Shown: positions 1 to 8,438 of the stretch, one piece after another
Position numbering within the stretch: position 1 is the stretch's first letter
Layout of the letters: each line of letters starts with the position of its first letter
From: Thermoplasmata archaeon
GTDB lineage: Archaea > Thermoplasmatota > Thermoplasmata > Thermoplasmatales > Thermoplasmataceae
Direction of reading: 5' to 3'
Length of the DNA: 22,872 bases
Assembly (NCBI GenBank): GCA_021802365.1
Contig: JAKAAJ010000005.1
Location: 1 to 22,872, forward strand
Position numbers and translations under genes: made by a program
The notes under the pieces: generated by a model
What the model was told of the DNA's origin: nothing
What the model saw: only the letters and a program-made list of their open reading frames with translations
Database searches by the model: none

Positions 1-873
1 GCAACTGTAAATGATACGGTGGCTCCAACACCTGTGATCACAATCTACAATACAGCTGGAAAGACCGAGTCAAACCCTGTGGCGGGGAACATCACCATAT
101 TCTCTGCCAATAGCTCCACTGATAACTACTATCCATCCAGTGATCTGAAATACAACTGGTCAATATTATACAAGAATGGAACAGTTGCAAAGCCAAGCAG
201 CACAACATATCAGGTAATTGGAAACATGTCATTCAATGACACTTCATACATCAAGGTTCGTTTTGAGACTCTGAACGATATGGTTGTTTCCCTGAGCGCC
301 ACCAATCCTTCAAAACTCACTGGATACGATAACCAGACAGTGACTATGCTTTACAGCACCCCAAGGATCGTTGTAAATTCCGTCTATGTTCCAAAGCCCC
401 TAACTCAGGGTGTCCAGTCTACTATAAACATAACTGTATCGAACAACGGAAGTGTTACTGCCAGCAACTACACGATATCGTTATACATAAACGGAAAATT
501 TGTCATCTCGCATAACTACAATGAGTCTCTTGCAGCAGGTGCCTCCAGAAACCTTTCATTCACATTCAAATCTCCAGTTTCAGGAAAACCGGATTTCCAG
601 TTCCGGCCTTACAATATCAGTGAGCCTACATTCTTTGCTGTCTACAATTCATACAGTACAAACCTTACTGTCAAGGCGCCTTCATATGTGGCTGAAATAG
701 TCATAGGAATAATTGTAGTTGTAATAATCCTGGTTGGTGTGGCTTATTCCAGGCTTGGAGCAAGACCACAGAAGAAGGCTAAGGCAATTACCAGAAAGGA
801 AGAGCCCAGAAAGAAACTGGAAGAGCCAAAGAAGAAACTTGAGGACAAGGACTCATCAAACAAGAAGAAATAA
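1..873 (+). CDS. Surface protein with C-terminal membrane anchor, 5' truncated
   Basis: The reading frame is open from base 1, so this is the C-terminal 290 residues of a longer protein whose start lies outside the window; the GTG at 19 is probably not the true start. The visible part is rich in Asn, Ser, Thr and Tyr with many N-X-S/T sequons, as in glycosylated archaeal exported proteins. Roughly residues 115-215 after that GTG resemble a CARDB-type beta-sandwich (SVYVPKPLTQG, then ITVSNNGSVTASNYTISLYI). A single hydrophobic helix follows (AEIVIGIIVVVIILVGVAY), then a Lys/Glu-rich tail of about 40 residues that would lie inside the cell. Inferred topology: large outside domain, one membrane span, short charged cytoplasmic tail. 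Its ligand is unknown; it could be a cell-surface scaffold or a solute-binding protein. The stop directly abuts the stop of the convergent argS. Confidence 0.75.
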   Translation, partial: ATVNDTVAPTPVITIYNTAGKTESNPVAGNITIFSANSSTDNYYPSSDLKYNWSILYKNGTVAKPSSTTYQVIGNMSFNDTSYIKVRFETLNDMVVSLSATNPSKLTGYDNQTVTMLYSTPRIVVNSVYVPKPLTQGVQSTINITVSNNGSVTASNYTISLYINGKFVISHNYNESLAAGASRNLSFTFKSPVSGKPDFQFRPYNISEPTFFAVYNSYSTNLTVKAPSYVAEIVIGIIVVVIILVGVAYSRLGARPQKKAKAITRKEEPRKKLEEPKKKLEDKDSSNKKK

Positions 874-2532
874 TTACATTTCTTCAAGTATTTTTATTCC
901 AAGAAGATCTGCAGCATCCTCCACTATTTTTCTGTAAAACTTCAGAATTTCTATTCTTCTTTTCTTTGCTTCTTCATCAGCATTTATAACAGGGCATACT
1001 CTGTAAAATTCACTGTAACTTTTTGTGAGGTCAAGAAGATATGTTGCAACTGCCTCAGGTCTAAGTTTTCTTGCAGCTTCTTCAAGAAAATAAGGGTAGC
1101 AGTACATTCTGAATAGAAGATCACGCTCTGCGTCGTCCACGTTTCCGTATCTGGGATTGTGTGAATCTGTGCCTGTTTTTCTAAGGATACTGGATGCTCT
1201 TGCATAAGAATAAATTATGTAGGGTGCAGAATCTCCTTCAAAATTCAGTGCTTCTGACCATCTGAAAACCATCTGTTTGCTGGCGTTCAGCTTTACAATG
1301 CTGAACCTTATTGCAGAGACAGCAACACTTTCGGATATTTCCCTGACTGAGCCCTCATCAAGATCAGGCCTCTTCTCCAGTACAACTTTCTCTGCTTCTT
1401 CAATGGTCCTCTGGAGAAGTTCATCAAGAGTGACTGTATTCCCCTTCCTTGTTGACATGCTCCCTGACTCCAGTGAAACATAACTGTAATACATGAAACG
1501 CATCCTGTCATGGATGTCCATAAGGTCCTCAAAGACGTACGACAGCTGTTCCCCATGGTCCTTATGGTTCTCCCCAAGGACATCAACTGCCCAGGTGAAA
1601 TTCTGGAATTTGTAAAGATGATAGGCTATATCCCTGAGGAAATAGAGTGATGTTCCGTCACTTCTGGTGAGAAATATCTTTCTCTCACCATTCATTATAT
1701 ATCTGGCCCCGCCCTCTTCCTTAATATGTTCTGACAGGGAATCAAGGACTCTGGATACGTCCCCTGCCCTTATGAAGTTTGATTCCCAGGTGTAATCGTC
1801 AATAGTTATCCCTATATTCCGAAGGGAGGCGTTAATCGAATCAAGTATTACAGAGCAAATCTTTCTGATATATTCTACAGTCTTCTCTTCACCCTTTTCA
1901 TATAGCTGCATGACCTCCTGTACTTCCTTTTCAATGGAGTTATCTCTCTCCATCTCAACATGTATCTTTCTGTATGCCTCCAGCAGGTTTTCTGGGGTCA
2001 GGGCATCATAACTGCAGTACTTCTTTGCTCCAGTGCAGAGGGAGGCAACCTGTCTCCCTGAGTCATTTACGAAATACTGGGTTGTAACTCTGTAACCATA
2101 TCTGCGCAGTATCCTTGCTGTGGAATCACCGAGAATGGAATTTCTTATCCGCCCTATATGGATTGGCCCTGTCGGGTTAGTGCTCGTATGCTCAACAGAT
2201 ATCCTTTCCGGGTCCTGGAATATATCAGGGAACATGCCCTTGTTCTCAAGTTCGTTTCTTATGGAGTAAGCCAGGCTTTCCGCCTTTATCCTGAAATTTA
2301 TGTATGAACCTTCCAGGTCAATACTCTGAATATAACTAACTTCAGAGAAAATTCCTCTTATCTGGGCAAATATTTCTTCCGGCTTCTTACCTCCCTTAAG
2401 AAGGCGGAAAACCCTGAAGGTGAAGTCTGCATGGCCTGATTTGTCAAGAGCCAGGTCTCGGCCGTCAAAATCAGGAAAAAGCTTTCCCAGCTTTTGTGAA
2501 ATATCCTTCAGGTAATCTGTGAAAATGAGCAT
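874..2532 (-). CDS. argS: Arginyl-tRNA synthetase
   Basis: Class I aminoacyl-tRNA synthetase that charges tRNA-Arg with arginine in the cytoplasm. It has 552 residues, the usual size. The N-terminal Add1-like region covers about residues 1-90. The HIGH signature is HIGR at 125-128 inside NPTGPIHIGRIRN, and the KMSKS loop reads MSTRKG near residue 358. The C-terminal part has the helical DALR-type anticodon-binding domain (SYARASSILRK and following). The ATG at 2532 is supported by a TATA-like box about 22 nt upstream (2547-2558), which implies a nearly leaderless transcript, as is common in this group. The gene converges on the surface protein with no bases between the two stop codons. It follows the DHQ synthase homologue on the same strand with a 65-nt gap. 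Confidence 0.97.
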   Translation of the reverse strand: MLIFTDYLKDISQKLGKLFPDFDGRDLALDKSGHADFTFRVFRLLKGGKKPEEIFAQIRGIFSEVSYIQSIDLEGSYINFRIKAESLAYSIRNELENKGMFPDIFQDPERISVEHTSTNPTGPIHIGRIRNSILGDSTARILRRYGYRVTTQYFVNDSGRQVASLCTGAKKYCSYDALTPENLLEAYRKIHVEMERDNSIEKEVQEVMQLYEKGEEKTVEYIRKICSVILDSINASLRNIGITIDDYTWESNFIRAGDVSRVLDSLSEHIKEEGGARYIMNGERKIFLTRSDGTSLYFLRDIAYHLYKFQNFTWAVDVLGENHKDHGEQLSYVFEDLMDIHDRMRFMYYSYVSLESGSMSTRKGNTVTLDELLQRTIEEAEKVVLEKRPDLDEGSVREISESVAVSAIRFSIVKLNASKQMVFRWSEALNFEGDSAPYIIYSYARASSILRKTGTDSHNPRYGNVDDAERDLLFRMYCYPYFLEEAARKLRPEAVATYLLDLTKSYSEFYRVCPVINADEEAKKRRIEILKFYRKIVEDAADLLGIKILEEM

Positions 2533-2546
2533 GTCTCTTTATCTTT

Positions 2547-2558
2547 AATATTTATAAG
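2547..2558 (-). promoter_or_regulatory. TATA-like box of argS
   Basis: The minus strand reads CTTATAAATATT, with its centre about 22 nt before the argS ATG. This position fits a leaderless or nearly leaderless archaeal transcript. Assigned by eye only. Confidence 0.5.
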
Positions 2559-2597
2559 AATCTTGGTCTTCCTGGGATCCAGGACTGATAAAACGTT

Positions 2598-3692
2598 TCA
2601 GGCTGATAATTCATATGTCTCCACATATGACCTCATCACAGAGAAGAGCCGATCATGGGAGAGGCTCACCGTTCCCTTCTCCTCACTGCTCCATGGTATG
2701 AAGATTGAAAGTGAGGTCTGATCCGGATATGCTTCCCGGAAGACTTTCATAAGGTTTTCCTGCCCTATATCCCTGAGTCTCAGAGGATCTATGGAATACT
2801 TCTCAAGTATCTTACGCATCCGTTCCATCATGCTTCTTGTGCTGATTCCTGACCTGTCAGCAAGGTAGCTCTCCAGAATCATGGAGAGGGCCATAAGCCT
2901 GTAATATCTCACCGGGCCTTTCCAAACCTGTGTGATAAGTTCTCCAAGAGAATTTCCGAAAACATTTGGATCCATCTCGCTCTCTTTTCTGCATATGATC
3001 TGGGGAGCAAGGTTGAGCGCCCTTATGGTCAGCCTGTGCAAATTCTCAGGTTTTCTGAGCTCTTCAAGGTCAGCAAAACTTTCCAGAAGATTCAGTATTG
3101 ATGTATCCTTAAGTGCCCCGAGCCTCACCAGCTCAACAATATAATCCTTCAGGTGTTCTCTGTCTCCCTTGCTGAATGCTATTGAATCCAGGTATGCCTC
3201 ACATGGAAAATATCTGGCGGCAATTGTGTTGGAGGAACTTGAGAAGTTAAGTCCGTACACACCTCCAACTGATTTTGAAAGCTGTGCCAGTGGAGTTGTT
3301 GGAACAGTTATGAACCTTGTCCCTCCCCTGAATGTTGCAGCCACGAATCCAGCGAGATCCAGCACATCCTGAGGCCCCACAGCTACTATGACAGATTCCT
3401 TTGGAACCTTCCTCTCAATCAGGACCTTCACAATTTTCTGGTAATTCCTGATGTTTTTAAGATTTATATCCTCATTCAGGGTGATCTCTGTAAGAAGCCC
3501 GTTTATGCCAGAAAAATCCGGTATTGATCCGCTGAGGTTCTCCCTGGCTGAAGAACCCACCATGAGAACCACGTGGGGATATCTATTAACTCTCTCAGGT
3601 ATCCTCCCCATGATCTCCGGTCCCACAAGCACCGGAACGTAATTCTCACCAAACTGCAGTGTAAGCCTTTCAGCGGTCTCTGTGATCCCCAC
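2598..3692 (-). CDS. 3-dehydroquinate synthase homologue, probably not catalytically canonical
   Basis: The protein has 364 residues. The fold signature of 3-dehydroquinate synthase is clear at residues 112-144: DLAGFVAATFRGG, VPTTPLAQ, then SVGG. Several active-site positions differ from the consensus. The Lys after SVGG is Val145. The Gly-rich NAD loop is AVGPQDV where GGGVxGD is usual. The metal-binding FGHTxGHAIE segment reads FGNSLGELI at 245-253, so both His are replaced (Asn247, Glu251). The later HGxAV segment has no matching His (VRYYRLMALSM). Glu187 may be the one kept metal ligand. What I see is a conserved fold with lost Zn and substrate ligands; I infer a changed reaction or a non-enzymatic role. 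The start is GTG with GGGTGA immediately upstream and an in-frame stop just before it. A TATA-like box lies at 3724-3733. No other shikimate-pathway gene is nearby. Confidence 0.75.
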   Translation of the reverse strand: MGITETAERLTLQFGENYVPVLVGPEIMGRIPERVNRYPHVVLMVGSSARENLSGSIPDFSGINGLLTEITLNEDINLKNIRNYQKIVKVLIERKVPKESVIVAVGPQDVLDLAGFVAATFRGGTRFITVPTTPLAQLSKSVGGVYGLNFSSSSNTIAARYFPCEAYLDSIAFSKGDREHLKDYIVELVRLGALKDTSILNLLESFADLEELRKPENLHRLTIRALNLAPQIICRKESEMDPNVFGNSLGELITQVWKGPVRYYRLMALSMILESYLADRSGISTRSMMERMRKILEKYSIDPLRLRDIGQENLMKVFREAYPDQTSLSIFIPWSSEEKGTVSLSHDRLFSVMRSYVETYELSA

Positions 3693-3723
3693 TCACCCTG
3701 AGTATCTAAGGTTTATTACTATA

Positions 3724-3733
3724 TTATATTTAT
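3724..3733 (-). promoter_or_regulatory. TATA-like box of the DHQ synthase homologue
   Basis: The minus strand reads ATAAATATAA about 35 nt before the GTG start, leaving room for a short leader that ends in GGGTGA. It lies in the 125-nt divergent gap shared with the GH15 gene. Confidence 0.4.
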
Positions 3734-3817
3734 GAAGTGAAGATGTTCTGATGGTTACAATTTTCATCTGAAACGGAAATTACAGTTCTTCTACAACAAG
3801 AGGATAATTTATCTACA

Positions 3818-5674
3818 ATGCAGCTATGCAAACTATCAATGGCATTTCAGGGCGCCAAAGACATTTCAGGCATTTACAGGAATGGCTATATAAAGATACA
3901 GGACCATGGATTCATTGCCAACAACAGGACGGCTGCCCTTGTGGGATTGGATGGAACCATTGACTGGGCCTGTTTCCCCAATTTCAATTCACCTCCAATT
4001 TTTGACTCCATTCTTGACAAAAACCATGGTGGTTATTTCTTTATCCGTCCAAGGGACAAGAATGGTCTGCAGGTTATACAGACATACAAAGAGTTCACCA
4101 ATGTTCTCATAACGGAGTTCATCAGGGATGGAAAGATCATTCTCCGTGTTACTGATTTTATACCGATATCAGACTATCCCACTATCAGTTTTCCAGAGAT
4201 CCACAGGCTGGTTGAGACCCAGTCTCAGGATGTGGAGGTGGAGGTTGGTTTCAAGGCCACTCTTAACTACAATCGGGATCCTGTATCTGTTGACCTGAGG
4301 AAGAATGGTTACATATTCAGATCCAAGGGTAACAACGTGGGAATTGTCTCTGAGATTCCTTTAAAGCTGGAAGGTGGCATTGTCACCGGCTGCGAGACCA
4401 TTCCTCGGCGTTCGTCACGCTGGCTTGTGGCTCTTCAGGGAATTCTGCATCTTGACAGAATTTCAGACTACAAATCATATGACAGGCTGGAGGAGACGGT
4501 GGACTACTGGCAGAGATGGTCCTCACAGGGAAACTATAAGGGGATTTATAACAATGATGTTGTCAGGTCCGCCCTGGTTCTGAAGGGTCTCTTTTACGAA
4601 CCAACCGGCCTGATGGTTGCGGCTCCCACCGCAAGCCTTCCTGAGTGTATTGGCGGTGAGAGAAACTGGGATTACAGGTTTGCATGGATAAGGGATACTG
4701 CCTATGTGGTCGAGTCCCTTTCACTTCTTGGATACAGGAGAGAGGCGACGAAGTTCCTTTACGATCTCATGGACATAGTTGTGAGGGAGAAGAAGGTCAG
4801 AACCATCTACCCAATAGATATTGATGGTGAAACTACTGAGATAAACCTTACAAATTATGAGGGATACATGGGATCTGCACCTGTGCGTATAGGTAACGAG
4901 GCTACTTCACAGCTGCAGGTTGACCAGTACGGGTCAATCGTGAATGCCATACATGCCCTTAGTTCATCAGGTGGAATTATCAACTCATATCTCTGGAACT
5001 TTGTTGGAGAGACGCTTGACACGCTCTCAAGGATATGGAAGCTCCCTGATTCAAGCATATGGGAGTTCCGGACCGAGCCGAAGCACTATGTTTATTCCAA
5101 GCTTGTCTCATGGTCTGCATTCAGGAATGCAATACTGATAGGCCAGGAGCAGGGGCTTTCCGGGCCTTTCAGGAAATGGAAGTCCATTGCAGACGAGATT
5201 AAGATGGACATACTGGAGAAAGGCTACGATCAGTCAAGCAACTCATTTGTTCAGTATTACGGTTCCTCGCAGGTTGATGCCGCGCTCCTCAGAATGCCAA
5301 TACTTGATTTCCTTCCGGTGAAGGATGGAAGGATCAGGGGTACCATTGAACGAATTGAGAGGGACCTCATGAAGACAGACCATCTCTTCAGGCGATACCT
5401 GGAGGATGACGGCCTGAACTGTCCGGACAATGCATTCCTCCTTCTTTCATTCTGGTATGTGGAGGCCCTTCTGAAGATGGGTGATCTGGAGAAGGCGAAT
5501 ATTGTGTTCCATGGTCTCATGGACAGGGCCAACCATCTGGGCCTGCTTTCCGAGGAGATAGATTTTGAAACAGGTGAGCAGATCGGCAACTTCCCACAGG
5601 CAATCACACATCTGGGTGTCATAAGATCTGCAGTTATGCTGAACAAATACTATAAGAACTCACACAGGCCCTGA
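3818..5674 (+). CDS. GH15 family glucoamylase or trehalase
   Basis: Family GH15 hydrolase that releases glucose by inversion from alpha-glucans or trehalose. The N-terminal beta-sandwich begins near residue 25 (HGFIANNRTAALVGLDGTIDW). The (alpha/alpha)6 barrel carries the substrate-site motif NWDYRFAWIRDT from residue 283. The expected acid is Glu416 in DSSIWEFR; the expected base is one of the paired Glu579/580 in GLLSEEI, followed by GNFPQA. The length (618) matches prokaryotic GH15 enzymes. No signal peptide is visible, so it should act in the cytoplasm. Thermoplasma GH15 proteins have been reported to be acid-active trehalases, so trehalase is a real alternative to glucoamylase, and sequence reading alone cannot separate them. 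Start choice is uncertain: ATG 3818 or the in-frame ATG 3839; homology begins after both. Confidence 0.9.
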   Translation: MQLCKLSMAFQGAKDISGIYRNGYIKIQDHGFIANNRTAALVGLDGTIDWACFPNFNSPPIFDSILDKNHGGYFFIRPRDKNGLQVIQTYKEFTNVLITEFIRDGKIILRVTDFIPISDYPTISFPEIHRLVETQSQDVEVEVGFKATLNYNRDPVSVDLRKNGYIFRSKGNNVGIVSEIPLKLEGGIVTGCETIPRRSSRWLVALQGILHLDRISDYKSYDRLEETVDYWQRWSSQGNYKGIYNNDVVRSALVLKGLFYEPTGLMVAAPTASLPECIGGERNWDYRFAWIRDTAYVVESLSLLGYRREATKFLYDLMDIVVREKKVRTIYPIDIDGETTEINLTNYEGYMGSAPVRIGNEATSQLQVDQYGSIVNAIHALSSSGGIINSYLWNFVGETLDTLSRIWKLPDSSIWEFRTEPKHYVYSKLVSWSAFRNAILIGQEQGLSGPFRKWKSIADEIKMDILEKGYDQSSNSFVQYYGSSQVDAALLRMPILDFLPVKDGRIRGTIERIERDLMKTDHLFRRYLEDDGLNCPDNAFLLLSFWYVEALLKMGDLEKANIVFHGLMDRANHLGLLSEEIDFETGEQIGNFPQAITHLGVIRSAVMLNKYYKNSHRP

Positions 5675-5722
5675 AATTCAGTGTAAAAGCTCATTTTCTC
5701 ATTTTGCATGAAGACAAATCGG

Positions 5723-5731
5723 CTTAATATG
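5723..5731 (+). promoter_or_regulatory. TATA-like box of the polymerase cluster
   Basis: CTTAATATG lies about 27 nt before the ATG at 5754, the expected distance for a leaderless archaeal transcript. It follows a T-rich stretch after the GH15 stop that may end the upstream transcript. Confidence 0.35.
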
Positions 5732-5753
5732 CAGTACAATATAAGTATGCCTC

Positions 5754-6218
5754 ATGAGAGGCACGCTGAGAATATTCCGGACCCAGGGGTTTGAGGTATC
5801 AGGAATACACAATTTTCTGGATATGTTCCTTCAGGATGGAGGGAAGATCCACCTGCTTCTCTCGGACGGAATAATCCTTGACATGAGGGATATATTCAGC
5901 GAAGATGAGATGCAGTATATATTCATACAGAGGGTTCTGACAAGCCACCAGCTAGAACGTATCCTTATGGATTCCGATGAGAACCCATTCTTCATAGCAA
6001 TCCGCTCTGATGTCATATCCGAGTGGAAACCAGTCGCACTGGAAGGGCTGTATGATATTCTCAGGATAAAGGCCCTTTTCCGGGGTTGCCACATATGGAT
6101 GAATATTGTGGGCTCATCAGGGGTATTCGAGAAGTACCTGGGTGAGTGGAGATTCCTGCAGAGAAGGGAAAAATATGAAAGGGGGCTCTATGCATGGGAC
6201 GGACAACACCAACAGTGA
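5754..6218 (+). CDS. Unrecognised protein in polymerase cluster, 154 aa
   Basis: I do not recognise this protein. It appears to be a soluble alpha/beta protein with hydrophobic strands (KIHLLLSDG, NPFFIAIRSDV, HIWMNIVGSS) between helices and a charged C terminus (EWRFLQRREKYERG). There is no Walker A, cysteine cluster or membrane span. The strand order and a hydrophobic strand ending in Asp (FFIAIRSD) could fit a decayed RecA-like ATPase core, but this is speculative. It is the first gene of a tight cluster: its 3' end overlaps the next frame by 25 nt (or by 4 nt if that gene starts at GTG 6215), and that gene overlaps the polymerase. The overlaps argue for translational coupling and shared function with the polymerase. 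Reading frame integrity and base use match the neighbours, so it is very likely real. Confidence 0.75.
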   Translation: MRGTLRIFRTQGFEVSGIHNFLDMFLQDGGKIHLLLSDGIILDMRDIFSEDEMQYIFIQRVLTSHQLERILMDSDENPFFIAIRSDVISEWKPVALEGLYDILRIKALFRGCHIWMNIVGSSGVFEKYLGEWRFLQRREKYERGLYAWDGQHQQ

Positions 6219-6433
6219 GGCAGATCCTTGAATCTCTGTCAGTGAGGGTAACACATTCCAGCCTCATTGATGAGGATGAGAAGAGAATCGCAGATATTAT
6301 TCTGAAAATGGGAAGAAAACATTCAGATGCCATACTTGAATCGGGTATTGATCCCGAATTCGGCCTGATATTCTTCGCCCTTGTGGAGATACTCAGGAAA
6401 AACCTGATGGATGGTGAAGATGGCAGGAGATGA
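6194..6433 (+). CDS. Small helical protein in polymerase cluster, 79 aa
   Basis: This small acidic protein is predicted to be mostly helical (VRQILESLSVRV, EKRIADIILKM, LIFFALVEILRKNL). No known motif is visible. It is wedged between the 154-aa gene and the polymerase, overlapping both frames. Two starts are possible. ATG 6194 has AAAGGGGG upstream. GTG 6215 is in frame and forms a GTGA overlap with the upstream stop, giving a 72-aa product; the shorter form fits the usual 4-nt coupling. The size and placement suggest an accessory or binding partner of the polymerase. That is inference from context only. Confidence 0.65.
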   Translation: MGRTTPTVRQILESLSVRVTHSSLIDEDEKRIADIILKMGRKHSDAILESGIDPEFGLIFFALVEILRKNLMDGEDGRR

Positions 6434-8438
6434 AACTCTCATAAATGCCACTGGAACTGACAACATCTATCTGTGGTATCTCAGGAAGGGCAGGCTGAGA
6501 ATGGTGCCGCACAGATACAGATCATGGATATTCGTCTCCGGATCAGTGTTTGATCTGGACTTCCTTTCCGGCCAGCTTGATGACTCGTCATACAGGTATG
6601 AATGGTCCAGAAGATCTGACATATTCGGGACAATGGATGGTATAACAATATGGGCGAAGCCTTCACAGTTTCCGGACCTCATAAGATCCATTGAGGTTAT
6701 AGGGTTGGGAAGGAAATTCAGGATATACAACGGGGACATAAACCCTCCACTGAGGTTCCTGTCAGAAAGATCGCTGCATCTTCTGGGGCTTGCTGATCCT
6801 GCTGACCCGGATCCTGATATTCCAATTTTTCGTGCGGAGGGCCACCCTCTCATGGGGATACCGGACACAATACGCCTGAACTCAGGATCGGCAGTAAGGG
6901 TAACATCAAAGGTTCTTGGTGACATTGAGGAGATGCTGAAAGATAGCATAATTGTTGTATACGACAACAGGGACAGGTTCTTCAGCCAGGTGCTTCTCAG
7001 GATGTCGGATCTTGGATATACAGTACCGGAGATCAGAACAGGAACCGGGAAATCGTACAGTTCATACGGGCAGGTCCACAGCACAAACCAGCACATAAGA
7101 ATGATGGGTAAAATATGCATAGAATCCGGCTCCTTTGTGTTCTCAGAGAGCGACATTCCAGGAGTTATTGAAACATCACGTGTGTCTTCGCTGCCCATGG
7201 AGAGTGTCTCCATGGTCACAACAGGGACTGCGGTCTCATCAATGGAGGAATCCGAGGCAATAAGACGCGGGATTCTAATACCTCTGTACAAGGATGATCA
7301 TGAGAGGGAGAAGGACATAACAACACTGATGATGACAGACATGGGTGGAATGGTGCTTCAGCCGGAACCCGGGATATACCAGGATGTCCATGAGGTTGAT
7401 TTCTCATCCATGTATCCAAGCATAACTGTGCATTACAATCTCTCTCCGGAGACTGTGGGGTTCAGAGGTTCATTCAGGATTCCAGGAACACCGTATGGCG
7501 TTGACATGTCACGGAGGGGCTTTCTTTCCATGGCTCTTGAGAAGCTTCTGAACAGGAGGCTTTTCTTCAAGTCCATAAAAGGTAATTCCAGGTTATACAA
7601 TCTCAGAGACACGGCGCTGAAGTGGATGCTGCTGACATCATTCGGATACACAGGATACAAGAATGCAAAGTTCGGCAGAATAGAGGTCCATGAGTCAATC
7701 ACCGCAATGGGCCGCCATATACTCATGAGGGCTGTTTCAATAGCCAGGGAGGAGGGTTTCCATGCCATACATGGTATAGTTGATTCTCTCTGGCTCAGTG
7801 GTGGAGGCTCCATAGGGGATGTTCTGAGAAGAACAGAGAAAGAGACAGGCATCGGTATTGTGGAGGACGGCCATTACAGATGGATCGTTTTCCTTCCAGC
7901 CAGGTCCGGCCTCGGTGCTCTTAACAGGTATTTCGGCCTGAGATATGACGGCACATTCAAGGTCAGGGGCATAGAACTGAGAAGAAGCGACTCACCGGAG
8001 ATATGCAGGGAGTTCCAGACAGAGGCACTGGAGCTCTTCAGGACATGCCATGGCAGGTGGCAGATTCTGGAGAGAAAGGATGATCTGGAGAGCCTGAAGG
8101 AGAAGTACCTGAATATGATTGGTACAGCCTCATGGGACAGACTCAGTTCCGGATTTAGAATAACAAGGCACAGTGAGGAATACAGGGTAAGAAATGTCCA
8201 GTCTTCAATAATAAAGGAGTTCAGGCGTTCAGGCCTGGATATCATGCCAGGGGAGAGGAGAAAAGCAACAGTTGTGGACCAGAGGAGGAAGATAGTGGAT
8301 CCATGGGATTCCGGCCTCGGAATTGACAGGGAATATTACAGGCGACTCCTGGAAAGATCATTCGAGCCATTTGATTTTCTCATATCCAGCTGCAGTGGGA
8401 TGAAATCAGGGCAGAGGCTGCTCACCTCTTTCTTCTGA
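6411..8438 (+). CDS. Divergent family B DNA polymerase, PolB2-like
   Basis: The protein has 675 residues, shorter than typical replicative PolB (about 770-900). Motif A is intact: Asp330 in VDFSSMYPS. Motif B is degenerate: Lys404-WML-LTSFG in place of KxxxNSxYG, so Asn, Ser and Tyr become Leu, Thr and Phe. Motif C reads HGIVDS at 454-459 where YGDTDS is usual; the catalytic Asp458 is kept but the first Asp is Ile456. In the N-terminal half I cannot find the exonuclease DIE, NxxxFD or YxxxD motifs, so proofreading is probably lost. These traits resemble the archaeal PolB2 (Dpo2) group, studied in Sulfolobales as a damage-tolerance polymerase; assignment to that group is my inference. Both metal-binding Asp are present, so activity is plausible. 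An alternative start is ATG 6420. The 3' end overlaps orc1 by 17 nt. Confidence 0.85.
   Translation: MVKMAGDETLINATGTDNIYLWYLRKGRLRMVPHRYRSWIFVSGSVFDLDFLSGQLDDSSYRYEWSRRSDIFGTMDGITIWAKPSQFPDLIRSIEVIGLGRKFRIYNGDINPPLRFLSERSLHLLGLADPADPDPDIPIFRAEGHPLMGIPDTIRLNSGSAVRVTSKVLGDIEEMLKDSIIVVYDNRDRFFSQVLLRMSDLGYTVPEIRTGTGKSYSSYGQVHSTNQHIRMMGKICIESGSFVFSESDIPGVIETSRVSSLPMESVSMVTTGTAVSSMEESEAIRRGILIPLYKDDHEREKDITTLMMTDMGGMVLQPEPGIYQDVHEVDFSSMYPSITVHYNLSPETVGFRGSFRIPGTPYGVDMSRRGFLSMALEKLLNRRLFFKSIKGNSRLYNLRDTALKWMLLTSFGYTGYKNAKFGRIEVHESITAMGRHILMRAVSIAREEGFHAIHGIVDSLWLSGGGSIGDVLRRTEKETGIGIVEDGHYRWIVFLPARSGLGALNRYFGLRYDGTFKVRGIELRRSDSPEICREFQTEALELFRTCHGRWQILERKDDLESLKEKYLNMIGTASWDRLSSGFRITRHSEEYRVRNVQSSIIKEFRRSGLDIMPGERRKATVVDQRRKIVDPWDSGLGIDREYYRRLLERSFEPFDFLISSCSGMKSGQRLLTSFF

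Noticed and set aside
6467..7291. 274-codon minus-strand ORF inside the polymerase gene
   Set aside because: It lies wholly within a well-supported coding gene, has Ser-, Pro- and Ile-rich composition typical of a shadow frame, and shows no domain.
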